Counted from the first letter of the stretch, positions 1-8,353 are shown. The stretch is DNA of 64,000 nucleotides from Streptomyces longispororuber (GCF_024448165.1 NZ_JAMOLN010000005.1:40604-104603); one strand, 5' to 3'. Program-made: numbers and translations. The notes: generated by a model not told the origin, from the sequence alone.

Positions 1-515
1 TCCCAGGTCTTCGGCGCCTCGGTGATGCCGGCCTTCTCGAAGAGGGCCTTGTTGTAGACGAGCCCGAGGGTGTCGGTGACCAGCGGGACGCCGTAGGTCT
101 TGCCGTCGTACTCGGCCTGCTTGACCAGGTTGGGCTGGAACTTGTCCTTCTCGGCGAGCGCCTCGGTGCCGTCGAGCGGCAGCAGGTAGCTCTTCTTCGC
201 GAACGCGGGCGTCCAGCCGACCTCGGCGCGCAGCACGTCCGGGGCGCCGCTGGCGCCGGCCGCCGTGTCGAACTTGTTCTGCGCCTGGTCGAAGGGCACG
301 TTGACGTACTTGACCGTGATGTCCGGGTTGGCCTTCTCGAAGTCCTTCACGAGGGCCTTGTACGTGGGCGACTCGTTGGTCGCGTTCGACGTGTCCCACC
401 ACGTGATGGTGACCGGGCCGGAAGCCTTGCCGCCGTCGTCGTCGCTTCCGCCGCAAGCCGTCGCCGCGAGAGCGAGGGACGCCACCACCGCAGTGGCCGC
501 TATGCCACGCCGCAT
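1..515 (-). CDS. ABC sugar transporter substrate-binding lipoprotein (N-terminal part)
   Basis: Extracellular solute-binding protein of the carbohydrate ABC uptake class. The gene runs leftward and leaves the window, so only about 171 N-terminal residues are visible. It has a short positive n-region (MRR), a hydrophobic stretch and a lipobox ending in AATAC, so Cys21 should be lipidated and the protein anchored outside the membrane. After a Gly/Asp linker the mature part has the ITWWDT and YVNVPFDQAQNKFDTAAG segments typical of family 1 sugar-binding proteins. The ATG at 513-515 is preceded by AGGAG at good spacing. The permease genes are presumably beyond the left edge. A LacI-type operator candidate lies upstream at 651-671, suggesting control by the divergent LacI gene. 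Substrate cannot be read from sequence; the neighbourhood hints at an amino sugar or galactose-type sugar. Confidence 0.9.
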   Translation of the reverse strand, partial: MRRGIAATAVVASLALAATACGGSDDDGGKASGPVTITWWDTSNATNESPTYKALVKDFEKANPDITVKYVNVPFDQAQNKFDTAAGASGAPDVLRAEVGWTPAFAKKSYLLPLDGTEALAEKDKFQPNLVKQAEYDGKTYGVPLVTDTLGLVYNKALFEKAGITEAPKTW

Positions 516-650
516 GAGATCTCCTAGGGGTAAAAGCCCGTCTGTGGGCGGAGAACGGTCCCGTCCGCTCCCCTGACCGACTCGCCGACTGCACCGTTGC
601 GGCCGCCGGGCGACGTGAACGTAACAGCGCGGAAAGCCCGACGGAAAGAG

Positions 651-671
651 CTTGCGCGAAATTTCTGCAAG
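651..671. promoter_or_regulatory. candidate LacI-family operator
   Basis: CTTGC and GCAAG arms are separated by 11 bases that contain the palindrome GAAATTTC. A closely related element lies at 1976-1993 on the other side of the LacI gene; both contain GAAA-N-TTTCTGCAAG or a near form. The GAAA-TTTC core is typical of LacI-family operators in Streptomyces. The position fits control of the leftward solute-binding gene. Confidence 0.55.
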
Positions 672-900
672 AGCTCGTCATCGTTACATCGCCGTGTCCT
701 GAAGGTTGCCGAAGAATCGCTTGACACCCCTCCCCGGAGCGGGACAAATGCCCATCAAAGGTCCGCAACTCTCGTCGCAAGAGGGTGAGTTGGTCGCGCC
801 GGAGGGGCGATTCCCGGCCGCGCGGATTCCTGCAACGGCTTCCAGCGGGGCCGCTGCGGGCGGTTTCTCCTCACTGGTGGGCATTCCCGCAGGTAACCGG

Positions 901-906
901 TACAGT
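901..906 (+). promoter_or_regulatory. -10-like element of a probably leaderless LacI transcript
   Basis: TACAGT sits eight bases before the ATG at 915 and there is no Shine-Dalgarno sequence, so transcription would start at or next to the start codon. No convincing -35 is visible. Confidence 0.4.
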
Positions 907-914
907 CCACTTCC

Positions 915-1943
915 ATGACCGCGCGGCTCGCCGACATCGCAGCCCAGGCGGGGGTCAGTGAAGCCACAGTCAGCCGCGTGCTCAACGGCAAGCCCGGCGT
1001 GGCCACCGGCACCCGCGAATCCGTACTGGCCGCACTCGACGTGCTCGGCTACGAGCGGCCGCCGCGCTTGCGTACCCGCAGCGCGGGCCTCGTCGGCCTG
1101 ATCACCCCGGAGCTCGACAACCCGATCTTCCCGGCCCTCGCGCAGGTCATCGGCCAGGCGCTGACGCGTCAGGGGTACACGCCGGTGCTCGCCACCCAGA
1201 CCCCCGGCGGGTCCACGGAGGACGAGCTGACCGAGATGCTCGTGGACCGCAGCGTCTCCGGCATCATCTACGTCTCCGGGCTGCACGCGGACACCACCGC
1301 CGACACCCAGCGCTACGACCAACTGCGCGGCCAGGGCATCCCGTTCGTACTGGTCAACGGATTCTCGCCGCAGATCAAGGCGCCGTTCGTGTCGACCGAC
1401 GACCGGGCCGCGACGCGCCTCGCGGTGGCGCACCTCGCCTCGCTCGGCCACACCCGGATCGGGCTCGCGGTCGGCCCGCGTCGGTTCGTGCCGGTGCAGC
1501 GCAAGATCGAGGGCTTCCAGGCGGGGATGGCCGAGCGGTTCGGCCTCACCGACGAGCAGAGCGAGGCGCTGGTCCAGCACTCCCTCTACACGATGGAGGG
1601 CGGCCAGGCCGCGGCGACGACACTCCTTGCGCAAGGCTGCACGGCGATCGTCTGCGCCAGCGACATGATGGCGCTCGGCGCGATCCGCGCCGCCCGCCAG
1701 GCCGGCCACCGGGTCCCGCAGGACGTCTCGGTCGTCGGCTTCGACGACTCCCCACTGATCGCCTTCACCGACCCGCCGCTGACCACCATCAGGCAGCCGG
1801 TGCAGGCCATGGGCCAGGCGGCGGTCCGCGCGGTCCTGGAGGAGATCGGCGGCACGCCCGCCCCGCACACGGAGTTCGTGTTCATGCCGGAGCTCGTGGT
1901 GCGCGGCTCGACGGCGGCGGGACCGGCGACCCGCAAGGCCTGA
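915..1943 (+). CDS. LacI family transcriptional regulator
   Basis: A 342-residue regulator of the usual LacI/GalR length. Residues 4-23 form the N-terminal helix-turn-helix (LADIAAQAGVSEATVSRVLN), with a hinge around 45-60. A periplasmic-binding-protein-like sensor domain follows: the GLITPELDNPIFP start of the first subdomain, and later VPQDVSVVGFDDSPL and DPPLTTIRQP, both family hallmarks. It lies between the leftward solute-binding gene and the rightward sugar kinase, and both flanks carry related dyads (651-671 and 1976-1993). The simplest reading is a local repressor released by a sugar or sugar phosphate. The ATG lacks a ribosome binding site and follows TACAGT by eight bases, so the mRNA is probably leaderless. 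Confidence 0.93.
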   Translation: MTARLADIAAQAGVSEATVSRVLNGKPGVATGTRESVLAALDVLGYERPPRLRTRSAGLVGLITPELDNPIFPALAQVIGQALTRQGYTPVLATQTPGGSTEDELTEMLVDRSVSGIIYVSGLHADTTADTQRYDQLRGQGIPFVLVNGFSPQIKAPFVSTDDRAATRLAVAHLASLGHTRIGLAVGPRRFVPVQRKIEGFQAGMAERFGLTDEQSEALVQHSLYTMEGGQAAATTLLAQGCTAIVCASDMMALGAIRAARQAGHRVPQDVSVVGFDDSPLIAFTDPPLTTIRQPVQAMGQAAVRAVLEEIGGTPAPHTEFVFMPELVVRGSTAAGPATRKA

Positions 1944-1975
1944 CGGCGGAGCCCGTCGCAGCACTGCAAAGCGGC

Positions 1976-1993
1976 CTTGAAAGTTTCTGCAAG
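1976..1993. promoter_or_regulatory. candidate LacI-family operator upstream of the PfkB kinase
   Basis: CTTGAAAGTTTCTGCAAG contains a GAAAG-TTTC core and the same TTTCTGCAAG half as the site at 651-671. It lies about 90 bases before the kinase start, within the 141-bp gap after the LacI gene. Confidence 0.5.
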
Positions 1994-2084
1994 CTCTTGC
2001 CAGCCGTGTGACGGCGATGTTTCACTCGGCCTCCGAGGCCCTCAACACCCCGTCCACACCTGCCAGTTCAGGAGCCGCACACCC

Positions 2085-3002
2085 ATGACAGCGACCTCGT
2101 ACGACATCCTCGTGGCGGGCGGCACCGGCGTGGACACCATCGTCCGCGTGCCGGAGCTGCGCATCCCGGCCGGCGACTCGGTGTTCGTGCCGCCCGTGCG
2201 CGACTACGTCGGCCACACCGGCAACGGCGTCGCGCTCGGCGCCCACGCGCTGGGCATGACCACCAAGTTCGTCGACTTCCTCGGCGACGACGTCCAGGGA
2301 GAGCAGATCCTGGCCGCGTACGCCGCCGCCGGCCTCGACTTCAGCCATGTGGTGACGCCGCACGGCACGCCCCGGGGCGTCAATCTCGTCGACGCGCAGG
2401 GTCGCCGCTTCTCCTTCTTCGACGGCCGCCACCCGGCCGACCTGCGGCTGCCACGCGACTTCTACCTGCCGTACCTGGAGCGGGCCCGGCACGTGCACCT
2501 GTCCATCACGGGCGTCACGAAGGACATGTACGCCGACGTCCACCGGCTCGGCATCCCCAGCTCGACGGATCTGCACGACTGGGACGGGACGAACCCGCAC
2601 CACCGCGCCTACGCGCTCGCCTCCGACTACGTGTTCCTCAGCGCGGCCGCGATCCACGACCGGCTCGACGAGGTGCTGCGCTCGATCCTGGCGCAGGGAC
2701 GGGCCCGGCTGGTCGTCGCGACCGACGGAGCCGCCGGGTGCCACGTCCTGGAGCGCGGCGAGGAGAAGTCCCGGCACTTCCCCGCCGTGCGGCCCGAGCG
2801 TCCCGTCGTCGACACGAACGGCGCGGGGGACGCGTTCGTGACCGCCTTCCTGCACGCGCTGTCCCAGGGCGGGTCCGTGGAAGAGTGCGTCCTCGCCGGA
2901 TCGGTGTCCGGGGCGTTCGCGTGCGGCGCGGCGGGCACGCACACCGAGTTCATCGACCTGCCCGGTCTGCGTGCCGCCTGCGCCCGGGCGTCAGCCCTGT
3001 AG
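2085..3002 (+). CDS. PfkB family carbohydrate kinase
   Basis: A 305-residue ribokinase/PfkB-family sugar kinase, phosphorylating a sugar or sugar phosphate with ATP. The N-terminus has DILVAGGTGVDTIVRVP followed by the Gly-rich GHTGNGVALGAHALG substrate motif. The C-terminal signature DTNGAGDAF lies at residues 243-251, with the catalytic base Asp249. An in-frame extension to 1977 exists, but ATG 2085 is preceded by CAGGAG and matches the family N-terminus. It meets the oppositely oriented aldolase tail to tail with a 12-bp overlap. With the aldolase and SIS protein nearby it probably acts as a 6-phosphate kinase feeding the aldolase, as in tagatose or amino-sugar routes, but fructose-1-phosphate-type activity cannot be excluded. 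Confidence 0.9.
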   Translation: MTATSYDILVAGGTGVDTIVRVPELRIPAGDSVFVPPVRDYVGHTGNGVALGAHALGMTTKFVDFLGDDVQGEQILAAYAAAGLDFSHVVTPHGTPRGVNLVDAQGRRFSFFDGRHPADLRLPRDFYLPYLERARHVHLSITGVTKDMYADVHRLGIPSSTDLHDWDGTNPHHRAYALASDYVFLSAAAIHDRLDEVLRSILAQGRARLVVATDGAAGCHVLERGEEKSRHFPAVRPERPVVDTNGAGDAFVTAFLHALSQGGSVEECVLAGSVSGAFACGAAGTHTEFIDLPGLRAACARASAL

Positions 3003-3842
3003 CACCGTGATCAGTTCGCTCACGGTACGGGTCATGGCCTCGCGCCCGACCGTGAGGTACTTGCGGGAGTCGACGGCGTCGGGGTGCGCCGCGAGGAACT
3101 CCCTGATGGCCGCGGTCATCGCGATGTTCAGCGCCGTGCCGACGTTGACCTTCGCGATGCCGCCGCGCACGGCCGCGGTCAGTTCGGCGTCCGGGACGCC
3201 GGAGGAGCCGTGCAGCACGAGCGGCACGTCGAGGCCGTCGGCGAGCCGCTTGAGCAGGTCGTGGTCGAGGGCGGCGGTCCGGGTCGTCATGGCGTGCGAG
3301 GACCCGACGGCGACGGCGAGCGCGTCGACCCCAGCGTCCGAGACGTAGGCGCGGGCCTCCCCGGGATCGGTACGGGCGCCGGGCGCGTGCGCGTCGAGCG
3401 GCCCCCGCCCGTCCTTGCCGCCGACCTCGCCCAGTTCGGCCTCCACCCACAGCCCGTTGGCATGGCCCCAGTCGGCGGCGGCGCGGGTGGCCGCGAGGTT
3501 CTCGTCGTAGGGCAGGCGCGCGGCGTCGTACATCACCGAGCTGAACCCGGCGTCGGCGGCCTGCCGCAGCAGGTCGTCGCTCTGTACGTGGTCGAGGTGG
3601 AGGGCGACGTCGACCCCGGCCCCCTCGGCGACGGCGGCCGCGGCTCGGGCCAGCGGCAGGAGCCGGCCGTAGCGGTAGCGGACGGCGTTCTCGCTGATCT
3701 GCAGGACGACGGGGGCGCCGACGGCCTCGGCGCCCGCGACGACGGCCTCGACGTGTTCGAGCGTGATGACGTTGAACGCGGCGACGGCGCCGCGCCGGTC
3801 CGCGGCCGCGCCGACCAGCGTCCCTGTTGCTGCGAGGGGCAC
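2991..3842 (-). CDS. class II fructose/tagatose-bisphosphate aldolase
   Basis: A 283-residue zinc-dependent class II aldolase, the length of the KbaY/GatY group, which cleaves ketose 1,6-bisphosphates to DHAP and glyceraldehyde 3-phosphate. Seen: the N-terminal AFNVITLEH segment; HLDH at residues 82-85 (catalytic Asp and a zinc-binding His); the VEAELGEVGGKDG zinc-site loop; VAVGSSHAM; and the phosphate-binding LVLHGSSGVPD. The start is GTG at 3842 with GGGAGG just upstream. It follows the SIS gene on the same strand by 34 bases, so the two are likely one operon. Known family members differ in fructose versus tagatose preference and sequence alone does not settle it here. Confidence 0.9.
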   Translation of the reverse strand: MPLAATGTLVGAAADRRGAVAAFNVITLEHVEAVVAGAEAVGAPVVLQISENAVRYRYGRLLPLARAAAAVAEGAGVDVALHLDHVQSDDLLRQAADAGFSSVMYDAARLPYDENLAATRAAADWGHANGLWVEAELGEVGGKDGRGPLDAHAPGARTDPGEARAYVSDAGVDALAVAVGSSHAMTTRTAALDHDLLKRLADGLDVPLVLHGSSGVPDAELTAAVRGGIAKVNVGTALNIAMTAAIREFLAAHPDAVDSRKYLTVGREAMTRTVSELITVLQG

Positions 3843-3876
3843 TGCCCCTCCCTTCGTGAGTGCCGGACTGCTGCGG

Positions 3877-4761
3877 TCAGTTGTCGGCCAGGATCACCGA
3901 GCGGGTGAGGTGGCGCGGCTGGTCGGGGTCGAGCTCCCGGCGCGCGGCGACGGCGACGGCGAGGCGCTGGGCGCGGACCAGCTCGGCCAGCGGCTCGAGG
4001 CGGCCCTCGACCCAGAGGGCGCCGGTCGCGGCGACCTGCTCGGCGAGCCCTTCGGGCGCCTCGCCGAGCATCCAGGTGGCGGTGCCGGCGGTGGTGACGC
4101 TGATCGGTCCGTGCCGGTACTCCATCGCCGGGTACGCCTCGGTCCAGGACAGCGACGCCTCACGCATCTTCAGCGCGGCCTCGTTGGCGAGACCGACGGT
4201 CCAGCCACGGCCCAGGAACGTGAACTGGCCGCACTCCACGAGCCCTTCGGGCAGCGGCTCGGCGAGCGCGGTGCGCGCGTCGGCGACGGCCTGCTCGGTG
4301 TGCAGTCCGAGGTGGGCGCGGAGCAGGGTCAGCGCGGTGGTGGCGAAGCGGGTCTGCACCACGGACTGCTCGTCGGCGAACTCGAGCACGACGAGGTCGT
4401 CGGCCGCGGTCCTGATCGGCGTGTTCGGGTCGCCGGTGATCGCGGTCGTGCGGACCGTGCCCTTGAGGGCGGCCAGCAGGTCGAGGACCTCGGTGGTGGT
4501 GCCCGAGCGGGTCAGCGCGATCACCCGGTCGTACGTCCGGCCCGCCGGGAACTCCGACGCGGCGAACGCGTCCGTCTCGCCCTGCCCCGCCTGCTCGCGC
4601 AGCACGGCCGCGGCCTGCGCCATGAACCACGAGGTGCCGCAGCCGACGATGGCGACCCGCTCCCCCGCGGCCGGCAGCGCCGCCTTGTGCTGCACGGCGA
4701 GACCCGCGGCCCGCGTCCAGCACTCCGGCTGGCTGTTCAGCTCGTTCTCGACATGACTCAT
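3877..4761 (-). CDS. SIS-domain sugar isomerase/deaminase (AgaS/GlmS-like)
   Basis: About 294 residues with two sugar-isomerase (SIS) domains. The first has VAIVGCGTSWFMAQAAA and the serine-rich phosphosugar motif RSGTTTEV; the second has FLGRGWTVGLANEAALKMREA, matching the second GlmS/AgaS isomerase domain. It lacks a glutaminase domain, so it is an AgaS-type ketohexosamine-6-phosphate deaminase/isomerase or a related phosphosugar isomerase. GTG at 4773 is possible, but ATG at 4759-4761 has GGGAG at a better distance. It is the first gene of an operon with the aldolase and is divergent from a DeoR regulator. The set (SIS, aldolase, PfkB kinase, DeoR) resembles the aga galactosamine pathway. 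Confidence 0.85.
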   Translation of the reverse strand: MSHVENELNSQPECWTRAAGLAVQHKAALPAAGERVAIVGCGTSWFMAQAAAVLREQAGQGETDAFAASEFPAGRTYDRVIALTRSGTTTEVLDLLAALKGTVRTTAITGDPNTPIRTAADDLVVLEFADEQSVVQTRFATTALTLLRAHLGLHTEQAVADARTALAEPLPEGLVECGQFTFLGRGWTVGLANEAALKMREASLSWTEAYPAMEYRHGPISVTTAGTATWMLGEAPEGLAEQVAATGALWVEGRLEPLAELVRAQRLAVAVAARRELDPDQPRHLTRSVILADN

Positions 4762-4910
4762 GCCGTGCCCCACTCCCTTGATCCCAGCTGATGCTCGTTA
4801 CTGCAAGATATAGCTAGCTTTCACGCACAATCAAGCATTCCTGCGCACAGCGGCTAGGGTCTGTCCGACCGGGTCCTCAGACCGGGTCCGTAGACGATTG
4901 GAGGCCGCGG
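4762..4910. promoter_or_regulatory. divergent promoter region, SIS operon / DeoR gene
   Basis: A 149-bp gap. Positions 4798-4846 are unusually A/T-rich for this genome and contain the palindrome AGCTAGCT and short repeats starting CAAG, as expected for promoters and DeoR-family operators. I cannot define the operator exactly. Confidence 0.4.
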
Positions 4911-5690
4911 ATGTCCCGCGACGCCCGCTGGAAGTCCCTCCTGGAGCTGCTCGTCGAGCGCGGCCGGCTCGACGTCGAGGAAGCGGCGGGTGAACTGGGC
5001 GTCTCCGCGGCCACGATCCGCCGCGACTTCGACCAGCTCGCCGAGCAGCAGATGCTGGTGCGCACCCGCGGCGGCGCCGTGGTGCACGGGGTCAGCTACG
5101 AGCTCCCGCTGCGCTACAAGACCGCACGGAACGCCTCCGAGAAGCAGCGGATCGCCAAGGCCGTCGCCGAACTCCTCACCCCCGGCGAGGCGGTGGGCCT
5201 GACCGGCGGCACGACGACCACCGAGGTGGCCAGGGCGCTCGCCGTCCGGTCCGACCTCTCCTCCGGCACCCCGGCCCTGACGATCGTCACGAACGCCCTG
5301 AACATCGCCAACGAGCTGGCCGTGCGGCCCCAGTTCAAGATCGTGCTGACCGGCGGGGTCGCCCGCCCCCAGTCGTACGAGTTGATCGGCCCGCTCGCGG
5401 ACGGCGTGCTCGGCCAGATCACCCTGGACACGGCCGTGCTCGGTGTCGTCGGTCTCGACGTCGAGCAGGGCGCCTCCGCGCACGACGAGGCGGAGGCCGC
5501 GATCAACCGGCTGCTGTGCGAGCGGGCGGAGCGCGTGGTGGTCGCGGCGGACTCCAGCAAGCTGGGCCACCGGGCGTTCGCGCGGATCTGCGACGTCGCA
5601 CAGCTGGACATCCTCGTCACGGACACGGCGGCCGACAAGGCGGTGCTCGGCCGGTTCGAGGACGCGGGGGTCCAGGTCGTCGCCGTCTGA
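4911..5690 (+). CDS. DeoR/GlpR family transcriptional regulator
   Basis: A 259-residue DeoR-family regulator. The N-terminal winged helix (residues 1-57) contains LDVEEAAGELGVSAATIRRDFDQL, the DeoR recognition signature with its IRRD core. The C-terminal effector domain is of the DeoRC/ISOCOT type, with VGLTGGTTTTEVARAL, the GxxxPxxxE-like segment ending YELIGPLA, and VVVAADSSKLGHRAF. Proteins of this class bind phosphorylated sugars. It is divergent from the SIS-aldolase operon, which it probably represses. A clear rho-independent terminator follows at 5727-5756. Together with the LacI regulator this gives the small locus two dedicated regulators. Confidence 0.92.
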   Translation: MSRDARWKSLLELLVERGRLDVEEAAGELGVSAATIRRDFDQLAEQQMLVRTRGGAVVHGVSYELPLRYKTARNASEKQRIAKAVAELLTPGEAVGLTGGTTTTEVARALAVRSDLSSGTPALTIVTNALNIANELAVRPQFKIVLTGGVARPQSYELIGPLADGVLGQITLDTAVLGVVGLDVEQGASAHDEAEAAINRLLCERAERVVVAADSSKLGHRAFARICDVAQLDILVTDTAADKAVLGRFEDAGVQVVAV

Positions 5691-5726
5691 CCGGCGGGCC
5701 GGCCGGACCGGCCAGGAGACAAGCAG

Positions 5727-5756
5727 GCGCGCGGTGCACGGGCACCGCGCGCTTTT
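5727..5756 (+). terminator. intrinsic terminator after the DeoR gene
   Basis: 11-bp perfect arms (GCGCGCGGTGC / GCACCGCGCGC) with a 4-base loop, followed directly by TTTT, 36 bases after the stop codon. This is the most textbook terminator in the window. Confidence 0.85.
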
Positions 5757-5839
5757 CCGTGCCCCGCCGCACCCGCCCCTCCCTCACTCAGCCGCCCCAC
5801 CTCCCTCTTTCCGTGCTCCGCGCCACACTGCGACCCCCC

Positions 5840-5869
5840 TTGTCGAGAGCGAGAGTCCACCCCTAACCT
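5840..5869 (+). promoter_or_regulatory. promoter of the MFS gene at 5876
   Basis: TTGTCG at 5840-5845 and TAACCT at 5864-5869 with an 18-bp spacer. The GTG start is seven bases after the -10 box and there is no Shine-Dalgarno sequence, so the transcript is probably leaderless. Confidence 0.55.
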
Positions 5870-5875
5870 GACTTT

Positions 5876-7075
5876 GTGCCGCTACTAAACAAACTCGCCA
5901 CCGTCACCGCCGACGGCCCGCGACCCACGTCCCTGACGCGACTGCGCATCGTCCTCACCGTCTTCTTCGCCCTCGACGGCTTCGTCTTCGCCGGGTGGGT
6001 GGTGCGGATCCCCGCCATCAAGGAGCAGACCGGGGCCTCGGCCAGTGAGCTCGGCCTCGCTCTGCTCGGCGTCTCGGCGGGCGCGGTCGTCACGATGATG
6101 CTGACGGGACGGCTGTGCCGGCGGTTCGGCAGTCACGCGGTGACCGTGGGCTGCGGCGTGCTCCTCCCGCTGACCGTGGCGCTGCCGCCGCTGACGCACA
6201 CACCGCTCGCGCTCGGCCTCGTGCTGGTGGTGTTCGGCGCGGCGTACGGCGGCATCAACGTGGCGATGAACAGCGCGGCCGTGGATCTGGTCGCCGCGCT
6301 GCGCCGGCCGGTGATGCCCAGCTTCCACGCCGCCTTCAGCCTCGGCGGCATGATCGGTTCGGGTCTCGGCGGACTGGTCGCCGGACACCTCTCCCCCACC
6401 CGGCACCTGCTCGCCCTCACGGTGATCGGCCTCGTCGTCACCGCTGCGGCCGGGCCGTCGCTGGTGCGGCACCCCTCGCCCCGGCCGCCCGAGCAGATCC
6501 GGACGCCGCAGCCGCGCGGGCTCGACCGCAACGTCCGCGGTCTCGTCCTCGTCTTCGGGCTCATCGCGCTGTGCACGGCGTACGGCGAAGGGGCCCTCGC
6601 CGACTGGAGCGCGCTGCACATGGAGCAGGACCTGGGGGCCCGGCCTGGCGTCGCCGCCGCCAGCTACGCGTGCTTCGCGTTCGCCATGACCATCGGCCGG
6701 CTGTCCGGTACGGCGCTGCTCGAACGGCTGGGCAGGACCCGGACGCTGGTGTTCGGCGGGGCGACGGGCGCCGCCGGGATGCTGCTCGGCTCGCTCGCGC
6801 CGTGGGCATGGCTCGCCCTCGTCGGCTTCGCGATCACCGGACTCGGCCTGGCGAACATCTTCCCGGTCGCCGTCGAGCGCGCCGGAGCGCTGGCGGGCCC
6901 CACGGGCGTGGCCGCGGCCTCCACCCTCGGCTACGGCGGCATGCTGCTGGGGCCGCCCGCGATCGGTTTCATGGCGGACTGGTTCTCGCTGCCGACGGCC
7001 CTGACGAGCGTGGCACTGCTGGCCGCGGTGGCGGCGACGATCGCCTTCGCCACCCGGCACACGGCCACCACCTGA
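5876..7075 (+). CDS. MFS transporter
   Basis: A 399-residue major facilitator with about 12 predicted membrane segments. The first begins IVLTVFFALDGFVFAGWVVRIPAIKEQTG; this and the later AAYGGINVAMNSAAVDL and PSFHAAFSLGGMIGSGLGGL segments match the YbjJ-like branch (distantly FucP-related), whose substrates are poorly known. The loop between TM2 and TM3 has the short basic GRLCRRFG form. The GTG at 5876 is chosen because the reading matches family N-termini and a promoter ends seven bases upstream. No partner gene suggests a substrate; it is separated from the sugar locus by a strong terminator and so is probably independent of it. Confidence 0.88.
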   Translation: MPLLNKLATVTADGPRPTSLTRLRIVLTVFFALDGFVFAGWVVRIPAIKEQTGASASELGLALLGVSAGAVVTMMLTGRLCRRFGSHAVTVGCGVLLPLTVALPPLTHTPLALGLVLVVFGAAYGGINVAMNSAAVDLVAALRRPVMPSFHAAFSLGGMIGSGLGGLVAGHLSPTRHLLALTVIGLVVTAAAGPSLVRHPSPRPPEQIRTPQPRGLDRNVRGLVLVFGLIALCTAYGEGALADWSALHMEQDLGARPGVAAASYACFAFAMTIGRLSGTALLERLGRTRTLVFGGATGAAGMLLGSLAPWAWLALVGFAITGLGLANIFPVAVERAGALAGPTGVAAASTLGYGGMLLGPPAIGFMADWFSLPTALTSVALLAAVAATIAFATRHTATT

Positions 7076-7124
7076 ATCACCGAACCCCGCCATCGAACGC
7101 CCTCGAACCGGCAGACTCGGCGGC

Positions 7125-7865
7125 ATGGAGACAGCCGAACACGTACGAGTCGTGGACACCGAGGGCCGGTTGCTGGCGGCAGCCGCCGAGGAGGCGGGTG
7201 TCGACGCGAAGGTGTCGACCTGCCCCGGCTGGCAGGTCCGGGACCTGGTGCGCCACCAGGGCGCTGTGCACCGCTGGGCCGCCTCGCACATCGCGGAGGG
7301 GCACAAGTCCCGCCAGCCGCTGGAGAACCCCGACCATCTCGACGGCGACGAGCTGCTGGCCTGGTTCCGGGAGGGCCACGGACAGTTGCTCGACACGCTG
7401 CGCGGGGCACGCCCCGACGTGGACTGCTGGGCGTTCCTGCCCGCCCCCTCGCCGCTCGCGTTCTGGGCACGGCGGCAGGCGCACGAGACGACGGTGCACC
7501 GGGTCGACGCCCAGTCGGCGCTGACCCGGGTCTCCCGGGACGAGCCCGACCCGATCACCACGGAGTTCGGGGTGGACGGGATCGACGAGCTGCTCACGGG
7601 TTTCCACGCGCGGTCGCGCAGCAAGGTGCGGTCGGACGTGCCGCGGGTGCTGCGGGTCAGGGCGACGGACGCGGACGTCACCTGGACCGTGCGCATCACC
7701 GGGGAACCGCCCGCGGCCGAGCGGGGCGTCTCGGCCCCGGCGGACTGCGAGGTGGCGGGGCCCGCCGCCCGCCTCTACCTGGCGCTGTGGAACCGGCTGC
7801 CGTTCCCGGACGTCACCGGTGACGCCGCCCTCGCGGCCCTGTGGCGGGAGCGGTCGGGGATCTGA
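7125..7865 (+). CDS. maleylpyruvate isomerase-family mycothiol-dependent protein
   Basis: 246 residues. The N-terminal four-helix metal-binding domain carries VSTCPGWQVRDLVRHQGAVHRW near residues 26-47 and RRQAHETTVHRVDAQ near 120-135; the His and Glu residues in these motifs form the divalent-metal site of the DinB/MDMPI fold. A C-terminal MDMPI domain follows, including a VTWTVRITGEPP beta segment. Characterised members use mycothiol as cofactor, but most paralogues in Streptomyces have no assigned substrate. It follows the MFS gene by 49 bases on the same strand and may be cotranscribed. No Shine-Dalgarno sequence is evident before the ATG. Confidence 0.85.
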   Translation: METAEHVRVVDTEGRLLAAAAEEAGVDAKVSTCPGWQVRDLVRHQGAVHRWAASHIAEGHKSRQPLENPDHLDGDELLAWFREGHGQLLDTLRGARPDVDCWAFLPAPSPLAFWARRQAHETTVHRVDAQSALTRVSRDEPDPITTEFGVDGIDELLTGFHARSRSKVRSDVPRVLRVRATDADVTWTVRITGEPPAAERGVSAPADCEVAGPAARLYLALWNRLPFPDVTGDAALAALWRERSGI

Positions 7866-7901
7866 CCCGGGTACGGGCCGTCAGAGCCTGTTCGCAGGCG
7901 C

Positions 7902-8312
7902 TCAGCCGTCGCTCTCCAGCATCCGGCTGAGGACGGCCCGCTGCACCGGCCGCACCTCGGCGTGCAGGTCGCGGCCCTTCGGGGTGAGGCAGACCCGCAC
8001 CCCGCGCCGGTCCTCGCTGCACATCCCGCGCTCCACGAGACCGTCCTTCTCCAGGCGGCCGATGAGTCGGGACAGGGCGCTCTGGCTGAGATGGACCTGC
8101 CCGGCGATCTCCTGCACCCGGAACCCGGACGTGCCGTCCTCCGCCGTGCCCTCGGCGAGCACGTCGAGCACCTCGAAGTCGCTGGCGCCCAGGCCGTGCC
8201 GGTGCAACGCACGGTCGAGTTCGCACATCGTGCGCGCGTGCACCGAGAGGATGTCCCGCCACTGGTCGACGAGGCCGGTCGCGACCCTCGCCTCCGCTTT
8301 TCCTGCCGCCAT
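7902..8312 (-). CDS. MarR family transcriptional regulator
   Basis: 136 residues, standard MarR length. The winged helix spans roughly residues 40-110: FEVLDVLAEG, then VQEIAGQVHLSQSALSRLIGRLEKDGLVER (recognition region), then a wing with DRRGVRVCLTPKGRD. It is divergent from an MFS drug-efflux-type transporter, separated by 87 bases that contain a dyad (8354-8390). That arrangement is typical of a repressor of its neighbouring efflux pump, relieved by a small aromatic ligand. A Cys in CSEDRRG in the wing could allow redox sensing, but this is only a possibility. Confidence 0.9.
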   Translation of the reverse strand: MAAGKAEARVATGLVDQWRDILSVHARTMCELDRALHRHGLGASDFEVLDVLAEGTAEDGTSGFRVQEIAGQVHLSQSALSRLIGRLEKDGLVERGMCSEDRRGVRVCLTPKGRDLHAEVRPVQRAVLSRMLESDG

Positions 8313-8353
8313 GACCGCACCGTAGCAGAAAAGTCAGACTTTGTTGCATCGGA

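Larger units (their letters stand above)
516..914. other. intergenic regulatory region between solute-binding protein and LacI gene
   Basis: A 399-bp gap between divergent genes. I see no coding region. It holds the dyad at 651-671 and a -10-like TACAGT at 901-906, eight bases before the LacI start. Confidence 0.7.
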
